Shown: one piece after another, positions 11,245 through 20,487 of the stretch
Numbering within the stretch: position 1 is the stretch's first letter
How the letters are laid out: every line of letters starts with the position of its first letter
From: Acetobacter fallax
GTDB lineage: Bacteria > Pseudomonadota > Alphaproteobacteria > Acetobacterales > Acetobacteraceae
Direction: 5' to 3'
DNA length: 64,000 bases
Assembly: GCF_011516735.1 (NCBI RefSeq)
Contig: NZ_WOSX01000015.1
Coordinates: 1-64,000, forward strand
The notes under the pieces: generated by a model
Database searches by the model: none
What the model was told of the DNA's origin: nothing
What the model saw: only the letters and a program-made list of their open reading frames with translations
Position numbers and translations under genes: made by a program

Positions 11245-12264
11245 TTATGTGTCGAACCCTTCCAGCACGATCTTGCCCCTGGCGGTTCCGCTCTCAAGGA
11301 AGGCATGAGCTTTGCGGAGGGTCGCGGCATTGATAGGACCGAGGACTTTGGTGAGGGTGGTTTTCAGAACGCCCGCATCAATAAGATTGGAGACTTCTTC
11401 AAGGATTTCACCCTGACGTCCCATGTCGGCGGTGTGAAAGCTGGAACGGGTGAACATGGACTCCCAGTGGGTTGAGACACTTTTGGCCTTGAAGGGCATG
11501 ACGTTGAGTGACGACGGATCATCGATCAGACCAAAGCGGCCCTGAGGGGCGATGAGTTTGACGACATCGTCGAAATGCCGGTCGGTCTGCGTGATGGAGA
11601 ATACGAAAGGCGGGGCGCCAGTCGGGAGGGCTTCGACCTGGGGCGCCAGCGGCTGGCTGTGATCAATCACATGGGTCGCGCCAAGATCCTCGATCCACGC
11701 TTTCGTTTCGGGCCGTGAGGCGGTGCCGATAACGATGATATTGCCGGGGCGCCGGGCGAGCTGGGTGGCCATGGAACCGACACCACCAGCGGCACCGATG
11801 ATGAGAATGGCAGGCGTGATGCCGGGAACGGCTCTGGTGATATCCAGGCGGTCGAACAGCATCTCCCAGGCCGTAATGGCGGTCAGCGGCAGGGCCGCGG
11901 CCTGGGCCCAGTTGAGGGTTTCGGGTTTGTGGCCGGTGATGCGCTCATCGACGAGATGATATTCGGCATTGGTGCCCTGACGGGTGATGGCGCCGGCGTA
12001 ATACACCGCGTCACCCACTTTGAAGCGACGCACGTCGGGACCGGTCGCGGTGACGACACCCGAGGCGTCCCAGCCAGGGACTTTCCATTCGCCGGGTTTC
12101 GGTTCCGCGCGCATGCGGACCTTTGTGTCGACCGGATTGACCGAGACAGCCTTCACTTCAACGAGGAGATCATGGCCGGCGGGTTCGGGGCGCGGCAGTT
12201 CGATGTCGACGAGCGACTGTTCATCGGTGATGGGGAGGGATTTCTGATAGCCGACGGCGCGCAT
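11245..12264 (-). CDS. zinc-type alcohol dehydrogenase / NADPH:quinone reductase family protein
   Basis: This 339-residue medium-chain dehydrogenase has a GroES-like N-terminal domain (VNPVDTKVR, PGWDASGVV) and a Rossmann nucleotide-binding segment ILIIGAAGGVGSMATQLAR near residue 155. The cysteine and histidine ligands of true zinc alcohol dehydrogenases are not apparent, which fits the quinone-oxidoreductase-like subfamily. The ATG at 12264 gives the expected start MRAVGYQ. The physiological substrate is unknown. It is a single gene. Confidence 0.85.
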   Translation of the reverse strand: MRAVGYQKSLPITDEQSLVDIELPRPEPAGHDLLVEVKAVSVNPVDTKVRMRAEPKPGEWKVPGWDASGVVTATGPDVRRFKVGDAVYYAGAITRQGTNAEYHLVDERITGHKPETLNWAQAAALPLTAITAWEMLFDRLDITRAVPGITPAILIIGAAGGVGSMATQLARRPGNIIVIGTASRPETKAWIEDLGATHVIDHSQPLAPQVEALPTGAPPFVFSITQTDRHFDDVVKLIAPQGRFGLIDDPSSLNVMPFKAKSVSTHWESMFTRSSFHTADMGRQGEILEEVSNLIDAGVLKTTLTKVLGPINAATLRKAHAFLESGTARGKIVLEGFDT

Positions 12265-12495
12265 GGCACTCTCTCCTTGACGTTCCGGTGCCCGTCCTGT
12301 GAGTCGGGGCTTTATATGGATGACATGAGATGAGCGCTTGCGAGGGTGTCCGCAAGATCGAAATCATGTGATGCTCCGGCGGTTGCTGTCGGAGCAGAGC
12401 GGTCTGAGCGGCAGGAAAAGTGTTACTCTTTTACCAGGGAACGCTGTGCGATAAATTGCCGTGAACAACGAAAATAACGGGATCTGGGACGAGAA

Positions 12496-13419
12496 ATGGG
12501 TGGGATTTCGGATGAATTCGCGAAGAAAGCGATTGATGCTTACGGCCGGCTAAGGTCGGGTGAATTCTGGGCGATCAACGACACGGTCGAGGTCGAAGGC
12601 CTGCGGAATGCCGGTTTTTTCATGATCGTCAAAGATTCCGCTGACACGGTCAGAATCAATCTGGAGCATCATTTTCGTCTGGGATTCCGACGGTTTTTCA
12701 TTCTGGACAACAACAGCACGGACGGCACCGGCGAACTGATCCTGGAGTTCAGGAAGACTTATCCTGAGGCGAAAGTCTGCTACATCACAGACTTTCAGGT
12801 GGCGTTTTTTCAGGCAAGAAAGATGGCTGCGCTGGCGGCATTCGCGGAGGCCTATCTCAGCGCTGACCCGGTGCCACTTGAGTGGCTGTTCTTCGTGGAT
12901 GCGGATGAATTCATCACCTGCTGCACGCGGGACGGAGAACGCGCAGCGGCCGCTTTCAATGCGATTTTACAGGACAGACAGAACAGGGTTCTGGTTCTGA
13001 ACTGGGCTCATTCAGCGCTGTATTCCAAAGCGGACCAGTGTGTCACGACATTTGGCGAGACACTGGGGACGACGACCTTCTCGGTTTGCAGGACGATCGA
13101 TATTCACGTGACGAAGGTCGCGGTTCGCACGGGATACGGGCTTACGCCGGAGGACGGAAATCACTTCGTGAATGATTTCGCGATGTCCGAAGACTGCCTG
13201 AAAAGCATGACGGAAGCCGGCTTCATGATGCTGCATTTCCCGATGCGGTCGACGAATCAGATCAGACGCAAAGTCGATCAGGGTGTAGCGGGACTGGGCG
13301 ACACCGATCTGCCTGAAAGCACGGGCGCGCACTGGCGGCATTACCACAGGCTTTACACGACACACGGCGAGGATGTGCTGAGGCAGATCCTGATGGAACA
13401 CGTCAACGGGTGTCTGTAA
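12496..13419 (+). CDS. glycosyltransferase family 2-like protein
   Basis: The 307-residue protein contains NAGFFMIVKDSADTVRINLEHH, then RRFFILDNNSTDGT and a metal-binding DxD-type motif in WLFFVDADEFIT near residue 137. This order is typical of the Glyco_tranf_2_4 group of nucleotide-sugar transferases. No membrane segment or signal peptide is evident. A possible C-terminal basic patch is TNQIRRKVDQG. It stands alone, followed directly by a repeat cluster; donor and acceptor are unknown. The start MGGISDEF has a modest upstream GGGACGAG. Confidence 0.8.
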   Translation: MGGISDEFAKKAIDAYGRLRSGEFWAINDTVEVEGLRNAGFFMIVKDSADTVRINLEHHFRLGFRRFFILDNNSTDGTGELILEFRKTYPEAKVCYITDFQVAFFQARKMAALAAFAEAYLSADPVPLEWLFFVDADEFITCCTRDGERAAAAFNAILQDRQNRVLVLNWAHSALYSKADQCVTTFGETLGTTTFSVCRTIDIHVTKVAVRTGYGLTPEDGNHFVNDFAMSEDCLKSMTEAGFMMLHFPMRSTNQIRRKVDQGVAGLGDTDLPESTGAHWRHYHRLYTTHGEDVLRQILMEHVNGCL

Positions 13420-13429
13420 GGCGCTCCGG

Positions 13430-13755
13430 ACTTTATCCGAACCCGGCGGGGGACCTTCTGCCACCCCGATCTGTTTGATCGACAAGCCGGTTTCCAAAGG
13501 TCTGCGACCTTTGGTGGGTTCCAGGGCAAAGCCCTGAAAGAGCGCCAGCACGTCATACGAACAGAGCCAGCACGAAGGCTCTGTTCGTATGACGTGCTGA
13601 TCTTTTATTTTTCAAAGGGTTAGAAGAAGATCGGGCTCTGCCCGAACCCGGAAGGGGTCGCAGACCCCTTCACCCCGATCTGTTGAGTAACAGGTCGGTT
13701 TCCAGAGGTCGGCGACCTTGGGAGGGATGCCGGGGCGGAGCCCCGGGGTTTTCTT
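13430..13755. repeat. two partial copies of the palindromic repeat, joined head to head
   Basis: Positions 13430-13568 match the right half of the element (CCAAAGGTCTGCGACCTTTGG, CAGGGCAAAGCCCTG, then the right terminal repeat). Positions 13577-13755 match the left terminal repeat and interior (TTTTTCAAAGGGTTAG, GGGCTCTGCCC, AAGGGGTCGCAGACCCCTT), ending in a diverged core. The two terminal repeats face each other across eight bases. This arrangement differs from the single full copies elsewhere. Confidence 0.75.
13546..13599. repeat. 23-bp perfect inverted repeat with 8-base loop
   Basis: The arms 13546-13568 and 13577-13599 are exact reverse complements (left arm begins CAGCACGTCATACGAACAGA). 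The loop is AGCACGAA. It is formed by two facing terminal repeats of the dispersed element and could extrude as a cruciform or act as a strong RNA hairpin between the glycosyltransferase and pqi genes. Confidence 0.85.
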
Positions 13756-13785
13756 TCCGCGTGTCAGCCTCAATACGGACTGGTA

Positions 13786-14475
13786 TTACTGCTCAGCGGA
13801 CGGCGGCGGAGGAAGCTGGCGGATCTGAGCAGCGATCTGATCGGATGCCTGTCCGAGCAGGGTGCTGAGCGCGGAGACGAGAGCTTCCGTGCCACCCGGA
13901 GCCGGAGTTTTCAACAGGATGGACTGGTTGGTTTTCGGAGCATCCGACTCTTCGCGGTGAACGGCGGTCTGTGCTTCGAGCACAGCGTTGCCGGCATCGT
14001 CACGGGCGAAACGGGTGATGACGAGTTCCACATAGGCCTGCGGGGTTGTGGCCGTTGCGTCATCCTGCACGAACAGACTGATACCGGGCAGACGCTGAGC
14101 CAGATCTTTGGCCACCACATGCGGGATCTGCTCGATCAGAGGCGCCGACCAGGAGTCTGTAGCGGAAATTCTGAGCTTGTAGCCGCCGTCACTGAGAACA
14201 ATCCGATCCCGATCCAGAGCACCGGAAATGGTGGGTTTACGAACCTCGACCACGGCGGGCAGCGTCGTGACGGGTGTGAACCCGAGCGGGACAGGCTGAA
14301 GCGGTCCGGCAACAGGAGCCAGCGTATAGAGCGATGGCGACGAGGAACTGCACGCGGTGAGAGTCACAGCCATGGTTGCCATCAGTGTGGTGGCCATGGC
14401 CACCCTGGTCAGGGATGCGCGCAGGTCTGAGCGACGTGTACCGGAGCGCCCGGTGGAGGAGTGGGTCAGATCCAT
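13786..14475 (-). CDS. pqiC: PqiC-type ABC transport auxiliary lipoprotein
   Basis: The 229-residue outer-membrane lipoprotein of the Pqi lipid-transport system has its lipobox cysteine in VTLTACSSSSPSLYTL (about residue 42), preceded by a hydrophobic stretch. The remainder matches the DUF330/PqiC fold (PLGFTPVTTLPAVVEVRKP, LDRDRIVLSDGGYKLRI). The N-terminus before the lipobox is unusually long, so an internal start is possible. It follows pqiB with a three-base gap and ends the pqiABC operon. Confidence 0.88.
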   Translation of the reverse strand: MDLTHSSTGRSGTRRSDLRASLTRVAMATTLMATMAVTLTACSSSSPSLYTLAPVAGPLQPVPLGFTPVTTLPAVVEVRKPTISGALDRDRIVLSDGGYKLRISATDSWSAPLIEQIPHVVAKDLAQRLPGISLFVQDDATATTPQAYVELVITRFARDDAGNAVLEAQTAVHREESDAPKTNQSILLKTPAPGGTEALVSALSTLLGQASDQIAAQIRQLPPPPSAEQ

Positions 14476-14478
14476 GGC

Positions 14479-16161
14479 TTAGCGTCCGGTGACAAGGGCT
14501 GAGGGATGGTTGGTCAGGAACTCGGAGAGGAAACGCAGGGAACGCGCCGTGTCGCCGAGCTGGACCACCATTGATTGCAGGCTGCGGTGGAAATCGTTGT
14601 CGCCGCCGTAGCTTGAGAGCAGTTTGTTGGCGTTTTTCATGGTTTTATCGAGCTGATCGCTCATTTCAGGCAGACGCTTCATCAGCGGCTTCATGCCCTG
14701 ATTCGTGTTGTCGAGCAGGCTGTGCAGACTCCGCAGGGAGTCACGCAGCTGAACAAGCGATTCCTTCACTTCCGGGCTGTTGATCTTCTGATCGGCATGC
14801 GACAGCAGATTGTTGGCATTGTTGCCGATCTGCTCCAGCGGCATCGCGGCCAGTTTGTCGGAGACGGTGGAAAGCGACTGCATGATACCCGCCATGCCGC
14901 CAGCCTGCCCCGGGATGATGAGTGTGCCACCTTCCATGGCGGCGGCGACCGGCGTGGCATTTTTCACGAAGTCCAGCGAGATGTTGGTCTCGCCTGTCAG
15001 CATGCTCACGCTTGCGGCGGAAGCGCGCAGGCCGTTTGCGACAAGAGCTTCCATGAGCGGCGCCATGGTGTCCTGCCGGATTTCGTCCGGCGCGAACACG
15101 CGCTCGGGCTGCATGTCCATGGCGACGCGCACTCTGGCCTGACCGGTTTTCCGGTCGATCTGCAGTTTGACGTTGGTGACGGAGCCAACCTGGATGCCGA
15201 ACATGGTGACGGAACTGCCAACAGCGAGGCCGGCGACGGAGGATGAGAGGTATGTCGCCGTCTCAAGGCGCTCATGATAGCCGGCGTCATCCGCTCTGTC
15301 TTTGTCGTCATAGAGCTGGAAGATCGTATTGGCCGGGGCTTCCTCAACAGACTCGCCGGTTGTTCCGGGGCTACTGAGAGAGAACGCGATACCACCGGAG
15401 AACAGGGCCTGGAGGGACTGCATCTGGACTTTCAGACCACCGGCGCCGAAGCCGACTTTCACGCCGGACGCATTCCAGAAACGGGTGTTTGTCCGCAGGT
15501 AATGATCGTAAGGATCGCGCACGAAGAACTGGATAAGCACAGGACCGATGCCGCCGGGCGGGAGGGTGTAGCCGAGAACTTCACCAACATCGACATCACG
15601 GAAGAAGACGGGCGCACCGGGACCGATGGAGCCGATGGAGGGCGCCACGAGGGAATAAGTCCGGCCAGGCTGGTTGGACTGCATGCCGGGAGGCGTTTCG
15701 AGACCGGTGAATTTTGTGGCCTTTCCACCGCCGGCACCGCCGGGATCGAAGGCGATGTAAGCCCCTGAGAGCAGGGTTTCGAGGCCTGTCACGCTGGCGC
15801 CGTTGATGCGGGGGCGCACGACCCAGAAACGGGATTTATCGCTGAGGAGACCGGACGCGCTGGCGTTCATCTGCACGCGGACATCCACATGGCGCATGTC
15901 TTTTGACAGCGTGATGGAGTCGACAGTGCCCAGGGTGACGGCCTTGTTCTTGACCTGTGTCTGGCCGCTGGTCAGGCCATCAGCGGTGTCGAATGTGATG
16001 AGGATCTCGGGGCCGCGATTGTAGAGGCTTTTCCACAAAAGGAAGACGGCGATCATGACCGAGATGATGGGGATGACCCAGATGATCGAGAAACGGGTCC
16101 GGGCCACTTTTGCCGTGGGCGGAGAATCCGGATTTCCGGGATTGTTCTGTTCCGAAGTCAC
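14479..16161 (-). CDS. pqiB: PqiB, MCE-domain intermembrane lipid transport protein
   Basis: The 560-residue protein has one N-terminal membrane anchor (FSIIWVIPIISVMIAVFLLWK) followed by three MCE/MlaD repeats, recognisable by GLTSGQTQVKNKAVTLGTVDSI, SIGSIGPGAPVFFRDVDVGEVLGY and GLAVGSSVTMFGIQVGSV. A C-terminal helical region begins near MQSLSTVSDKL. In the known Pqi system, stacked MCE rings and a needle-like helical bundle bridge the periplasm. It overlaps pqiA by four bases. Confidence 0.93.
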   Translation of the reverse strand: MTSEQNNPGNPDSPPTAKVARTRFSIIWVIPIISVMIAVFLLWKSLYNRGPEILITFDTADGLTSGQTQVKNKAVTLGTVDSITLSKDMRHVDVRVQMNASASGLLSDKSRFWVVRPRINGASVTGLETLLSGAYIAFDPGGAGGGKATKFTGLETPPGMQSNQPGRTYSLVAPSIGSIGPGAPVFFRDVDVGEVLGYTLPPGGIGPVLIQFFVRDPYDHYLRTNTRFWNASGVKVGFGAGGLKVQMQSLQALFSGGIAFSLSSPGTTGESVEEAPANTIFQLYDDKDRADDAGYHERLETATYLSSSVAGLAVGSSVTMFGIQVGSVTNVKLQIDRKTGQARVRVAMDMQPERVFAPDEIRQDTMAPLMEALVANGLRASAASVSMLTGETNISLDFVKNATPVAAAMEGGTLIIPGQAGGMAGIMQSLSTVSDKLAAMPLEQIGNNANNLLSHADQKINSPEVKESLVQLRDSLRSLHSLLDNTNQGMKPLMKRLPEMSDQLDKTMKNANKLLSSYGGDNDFHRSLQSMVVQLGDTARSLRFLSEFLTNHPSALVTGR

Positions 16162-17633
16162 GCTCGCGCCGGCTCCATTTCGTTCTGACTATTGGCGCCT
16201 GCAGTGTGCACGACACCTGTTAATTCATTCCGTTCGGGGGGTTCGTCTTCTGTCACGGGCCCGTTATAACCGGCGACATCCCACATCAGTCTCGGATCGA
16301 AACAATGAACCGCGAAGATGGTGATGACCACCACGGCGGCGAACGACACGACACCTGCATTGGCCGTGACATTGGCCAGCGAACTGAAGCGAACGACCGC
16401 GACGAGAATCGAAATCATAAAGACGTCGATCATCGACCAGCGCCCGATGACATCGATGACGCGGAAGAGTTTGGACCGGAAGAGCAGCCCGCGCTTCGAT
16501 TTCCGCGATGTCTGGATGATCATGAAGCCGAGGCCGAGGATCTTGGCGACCGGCACGGTGATGCTGGCGAAGAGCACAAGCAGGGAGAGCGGGATCATAC
16601 CGTCCTGCCAGAGTTCGATCACGCCTTCGACGATGGTGTGTCCGCCACCGCTGCCGACCTTGATGACGGTCATGACCGGGAAGAGATTGGCGGGAAAATA
16701 GAAGATCAGGGCGGACAGCACCAGCGCTGTGGTGCGCGTGATGCTGTTGGTTTTCCGCCGCTGCATGGTGTGTCCGCAGCGGGGGCAGTTTCCGACGATG
16801 TGGGTTTGCGGAACGGGGCTCGGGAAAGCGCCGACGAGGCCGCAGGAATAGCACGACAGCATGTTCTGCGGTGGTGGCATCCCGATGTCCCGGACATGGA
16901 CCCGGTCCACGACGACACGCGAGCCATCCGGCCGTTCCAGCGTTCCTTCCACCCGGCGACGTTTCCAGATGAGGTCCTTATCGAGTGTCTGGTCGGTGGC
17001 AGCCATACTGATCATAAGCCCGGCGATCAGGTAGGCGGCAGCGCCAACCTCGACATGGGCGAGATCCACGAGCTTGGTGTAAGCCACGAAGATACCGAGG
17101 ATATAAACCTCCATCATCGACCAGGGACGGAGCTTTTCATACCAGGCGAGGAGATTGGGCGCCCAGTCGGGCAGTTCCTCGAAGAAGGCGGATGTCAGGA
17201 TCAGCCCCATCATGGCAATGACGACGCCGGGGGCAAGGATGGTGACGAGACCGACGAGCACGCCAACCTCTCCCCAGCCTTCATGCAGAAGTTCCATCGG
17301 CCCGGTGAGCAGATCGACCGAGCGCTCTCTTCCGTAGAGGTTCAGGGTCATCAGCGAGGAGGCTATGGTGGCAAGGTAGAGCGCGGCAGAGGTGATGCAG
17401 AATGCGAGCGGCGTTGCGATCGGGGCTGTTTTATTGCGCCGCTCAAGGCTCTGACCACAGCGTGTGCATCGCGCGACGCTCCCTGGCGCCAGTTCCCGGA
17501 GAACCTGAAACTCCCCGCAACAGGGACATTCCACGAGACCTTCAATGACTTTGACGTGGGCGGAATACCTCCGCTTCCGTCGGGCCAGATTTATGGCGCC
17601 ACGATAGAGGCGGGTGGAGAGTGAGGACGACAT
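16158..17633 (-). CDS. pqiA: PqiA, integral membrane component of the Pqi system
   Basis: The 491-residue protein is made of two similar halves, each opening with a cysteine-rich zinc-ribbon-like site (CPCCGE with CTRCGQ; CYSCG with CPRCGH) and followed by about four membrane segments. This doubled structure is characteristic of PqiA. It heads the operon pqiA-pqiB-pqiC. Family knowledge places it in the inner membrane supporting the PqiB MCE tunnel; the older name paraquat-inducible refers to the enteric homologue's regulation, which is not shown here. Confidence 0.93.
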   Translation of the reverse strand: MSSSLSTRLYRGAINLARRKRRYSAHVKVIEGLVECPCCGEFQVLRELAPGSVARCTRCGQSLERRNKTAPIATPLAFCITSAALYLATIASSLMTLNLYGRERSVDLLTGPMELLHEGWGEVGVLVGLVTILAPGVVIAMMGLILTSAFFEELPDWAPNLLAWYEKLRPWSMMEVYILGIFVAYTKLVDLAHVEVGAAAYLIAGLMISMAATDQTLDKDLIWKRRRVEGTLERPDGSRVVVDRVHVRDIGMPPPQNMLSCYSCGLVGAFPSPVPQTHIVGNCPRCGHTMQRRKTNSITRTTALVLSALIFYFPANLFPVMTVIKVGSGGGHTIVEGVIELWQDGMIPLSLLVLFASITVPVAKILGLGFMIIQTSRKSKRGLLFRSKLFRVIDVIGRWSMIDVFMISILVAVVRFSSLANVTANAGVVSFAAVVVITIFAVHCFDPRLMWDVAGYNGPVTEDEPPERNELTGVVHTAGANSQNEMEPARA

Positions 17634-17681
17634 CCGCCTGTTTTATCCTGGACGGGCCGTAACAGATAGGCTGAACCGATA

Positions 17682-17709
17682 TTGCAGCCATGTCCGGGAT
17701 CGGTTATAG
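17682..17709 (+). promoter_or_regulatory. predicted sigma-70 promoter of tRNA-Thr
   Basis: TTGCAG at 17682-17687 and TTATAG at 17704-17709 are separated by 16 bases and lie 17 bases before the mature tRNA 5' end. The spacing fits a stable-RNA promoter. Prediction by eye only. Confidence 0.5.
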
Positions 17710-17725
17710 GGCTGCCACGCAACGG

Positions 17726-17800
<75 letters not shown>

Positions 17801-17975
17801 TTGTTTTTCACGAAAACACAAAGACTTAACTGAATCTGATTTATTCAGTTTCCGGTTTCAGGCCGGGTCGTGTCCTTATTCCCTGCCTGTTTGCCCCATA
17901 TCGTCGCCACAGTATGTCCTGTTCCGCTTTCGGGCTGCTCCGGCGGAATATTACAGCATGATTTACTGATCCGCC

Positions 17976-18182
17976 TTATCCGGCTTCACCATCGGACGGC
18001 CCCGTCCCTTTGATGGCGGCGAGAAGGACATGGGGCACGTCAGCCTGGGGAACGCCCAGTTGCCGGCAGACGGCTAGCACCATTGCGGCCGCGATTGTCT
18101 GTGGAGAGTCATCCGGGCCGCACACGGCGCTGCCCGTAATGACGGTTTCTATCGCGCACATAATTTCCGGATCTTCGGTCAT
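17976..18182 (-). CDS. small hypothetical protein (68 aa)
   Basis: The product MTEDPEIMCAIETV... has a helical, alanine-rich central part (PQTIAAAMVLAVCRQLGVP) and no cysteine-pair, membrane or signal pattern. The codon composition looks like the surrounding genome, which favours a real gene, but the ribosome site is weak and I recognise no family. It lies between tRNA-Thr and the pqq operon. Confidence 0.45.
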   Translation of the reverse strand: MTEDPEIMCAIETVITGSAVCGPDDSPQTIAAAMVLAVCRQLGVPQADVPHVLLAAIKGTGPSDGEAG

Positions 18183-18684
18183 GACGACGCCCTGTGTGTG
18201 AGTGGTTCTCTCTCAACGCACGCAGTTTCGCCGGGATTGCACGGCAGACGATTGTGATAATTGTGTCTGGTTTTCTATCTGGTTTTATACAAACTGCGTT
18301 ATTCTGAACGCTTTTCTGCCGTATACATCCGGGCTGCCCGGAATGTTTCGGCGACCTCGGGAAAGATGAGTCAGCTTTTGACGGCATGCCAGAGCGGGGC
18401 GTTACCCGGCAGCGTTTTCAACATTTCGTGAGCTTTGATTTTAAGCGGTAACAGAACCTCCGTAAACGGGGCCATTCCGGTCAGCCGGTCGCCACACATA
18501 TTTCAGGTCATAATTTTAACGAAATCAAAAACTTATATCTTATCCTCCGACGCTCCACTCCCGGAATGATCCCCTCGCGCCAGGCATGTTTGTCTTCCAC
18601 CTGACACCGACTCTGAAGTGGCTGGCGGCACAGAAAAATCATGGTTATGGTTTCCTCACTTCAACCAGCAGAGGAGGGCGTGTC
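18183..18684. other. upstream region of pqqA
   Basis: There is no supported gene. An AT-rich patch at about 18500-18545 stands out in otherwise GC-rich sequence and is the likeliest place for regulatory sites. I could not choose one promoter with confidence. Confidence 0.4.
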
Positions 18685-18765
18685 ATGGCCTGGAATACTC
18701 CGAAAATCACGGAAGTGCCTCTGGGCGCTGAGATCAACAGCTACGTTTGCGGCCAGAAGAAATAA
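18685..18765 (+). CDS. pqqA: PqqA, PQQ precursor peptide (26 aa)
   Basis: The peptide ends KITEVPLGAEINSYVCGQKK and contains the conserved Glu and Tyr in the E-x-x-x-Y arrangement (AEINSY) that PqqE cross-links to form the PQQ skeleton. A strong ribosome site (GAGGAGGG) lies 6 bases upstream. It is followed by a hairpin and then pqqB. Confidence 0.97.
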   Translation: MAWNTPKITEVPLGAEINSYVCGQKK

Positions 18766-18786
18766 GGTCCGCAGACCATGCTGAAG

Positions 18787-18820
18787 CGTCGCCAGCCTCG
18801 CGCTGGCGGCGTTTTGCTTT
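18787..18820 (+). terminator. hairpin between pqqA and pqqB (attenuator-like)
   Basis: CGTCGCCAGC and GCTGGCGGCG form a 10-bp stem with one G-U pair around CTCGC, followed by TTTTGCTTTT. It looks like a partial intrinsic terminator. Such a structure would let pqqA transcripts outnumber those of pqqB-E, matching the peptide's role as a consumed substrate. Confidence 0.7.
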
Positions 18821-18835
18821 TATACCCCTGATTCC

Positions 18836-19759
18836 ATGATTGATCTTGTCGTGCTTGGCGCCGCCGCGGGTGGTGGCTTTCCTCAATGGAACTCGAATGC
18901 GGAAGGATGCCGGAGGGCTCGTGCCGGTGATCCGGCAGCTCCCGCCCGAACGCAGGCGTCCATTGCCGTCAGTGGTGATGGAGAGCACTGGTTTGTCGTC
19001 AATGCCTCACCAGATCTGAGGCAGCAGATCAGTCAGACGCCAGTGCTGCATCCAAAGACCGGACTGAGATCGACGCCGATTGCCGGGGTCATCCTGACGG
19101 GCGCGGAAGTGGACACGATCACAGGTCTGCTGACGCTGCGGGAGCGGCAGGCCTTTGAAATTCTCGGAACCCGGCAGGTGCTGGATCAACTGGATGCGAA
19201 CCCGATCTTTGAAGCGCTGAACCGGTCGGTTGTCGCGCGACGGGAAATTGCTCCCGATCAGACGGTTCGGCTGACGACTCAGGGCGGGCGGCCAGCCGGG
19301 CTGGAGATCACGCTGTTCGCGGTTCCCGGGAAGGTGCCGCTTTATGCCGAAACGGGCGAAAATCCGGCAGCCATCATGGAGAATGGCGAGACGGTCGGAC
19401 TGGAGATCACGGATGGCCGGTCACGGGTGCTGTTCATTCCGGGCTGCGCGGCAATGACGGACCGGTTGCGGACACGGATTGCCGGAGCGGATCTGGTGTT
19501 GTTCGATGGCACGCTGTGGCAGGATGATGAGATGATCCGCGCCGGGCTGGGCGAAAAGACCGGCAAGCGGATGGGGCATATGTCCGTCAACGACACGGAC
19601 GGCACGATTGCAGCGTTTCGGGATCTGAACGTCGGACGGAAAGTCCTGATTCATATTAACAATTCCAATCCTGTTCTACTGGCGGATTCGTCGGAACGTG
19701 CCGAAGTCGAGGCGGCAGGATGGGATGTTTCCTTTGACGGCATGAGGATCACGCTATGA
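18836..19759 (+). CDS. pqqB: PqqB, metallo-beta-lactamase-fold oxygenase of PQQ biosynthesis
   Basis: The 307-residue protein starts MIDLVVLGAAAGGGFPQWN, the family's hallmark N-terminus, and carries the CRRARAG motif. It has the metallo-beta-lactamase fold, and known homologues hydroxylate the Glu-Tyr-derived intermediate. It overlaps pqqC by four bases (ATGA). Confidence 0.97.
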   Translation: MIDLVVLGAAAGGGFPQWNSNAEGCRRARAGDPAAPARTQASIAVSGDGEHWFVVNASPDLRQQISQTPVLHPKTGLRSTPIAGVILTGAEVDTITGLLTLRERQAFEILGTRQVLDQLDANPIFEALNRSVVARREIAPDQTVRLTTQGGRPAGLEITLFAVPGKVPLYAETGENPAAIMENGETVGLEITDGRSRVLFIPGCAAMTDRLRTRIAGADLVLFDGTLWQDDEMIRAGLGEKTGKRMGHMSVNDTDGTIAAFRDLNVGRKVLIHINNSNPVLLADSSERAEVEAAGWDVSFDGMRITL

Positions 19760-20487
19760 GTGATGCGCTTCTCTCCTCTGACGATCTTGAAGCGGCGCTG
19801 CGGGCCATCGGGGCTGAGCGGTATCACAACCTGCATCCGTTTCATCGCGCGCTTCATGACGGGAAACTGAACAGGGGACAGGTCCAGGCCTGGGCGCTGA
19901 ACCGCTATTATTATCAGGCGAGTATCCCGGCGAAGGACGCCACGCTGCTGGCACGGCTGCCGACGGCGGAACTGCGGCGGGAATGGCGGCGGCGCCTGGA
20001 AGACCATGATGGCGATGCGCCCGGAACCGGTGGCGTTGCACGGTGGCTTCGGCTGACAGACGGGCTCGGACTGGACCGGGCCTATGTTGAGTCGCTGGAC
20101 GGGCTGCTGTCCGGCACGCGGTTTGCGGTCGAGGCCTATGTGCATTTCGTGCGGGAGCGATTGATCCTGGAAGCTATCGCATCGTCTCTGACGGAGCTGT
20201 TTTCGCCCACGATCATCAGCGAGCGCGTCTCGGGGATGTTGCGGAATTACGATTTCATCACCCCCGAAACCCTGGCGTATTTCACCCCGCGTCTGACACA
20301 GGCGCCACGCGATTCCGATTTTGCCCTGGCTTACGTGAAGGAACATGCGCGGACCGTGGAGCAGCAGCAGGCGGTCCTGGCGGCGCTGAAGTTCAAGTGC
20401 GGGGTTCTGTGGTCGATGCTGGATGCGCTGGATTATGCGTATGTGGTGCCCGGGAATATTCCACCGGGTGCGTTTCGGCCTTCGTGA
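19756..20487 (+). CDS. pqqC: PqqC, pyrroloquinoline-quinone synthase
   Basis: This 243-residue all-helical cofactorless oxidase catalyses ring closure and eight-electron oxidation to PQQ. Characteristic segments are RYHNLHPFHRALHDGKL and NRYYYQASIPAKDA near the N-terminus, EDHDGD, and FTPRLTQAPRDSDFALAYV near the end. Length and order are typical. Its TGA shares a base with the pqqD ATG. Confidence 0.97.
   Translation: MSDALLSSDDLEAALRAIGAERYHNLHPFHRALHDGKLNRGQVQAWALNRYYYQASIPAKDATLLARLPTAELRREWRRRLEDHDGDAPGTGGVARWLRLTDGLGLDRAYVESLDGLLSGTRFAVEAYVHFVRERLILEAIASSLTELFSPTIISERVSGMLRNYDFITPETLAYFTPRLTQAPRDSDFALAYVKEHARTVEQQQAVLAALKFKCGVLWSMLDALDYAYVVPGNIPPGAFRPS

Noticed and set aside
10975..11475. 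166-residue plus-strand frame
   Set aside because: Its second half is antisense to the quinone reductase homologue and it has no convincing ribosome site or motif.
16305..17624. 439-residue plus-strand frame opposite pqiA
   Set aside because: A mirror frame of a high-GC gene; His/Asp-rich composition typical of antisense shadows.
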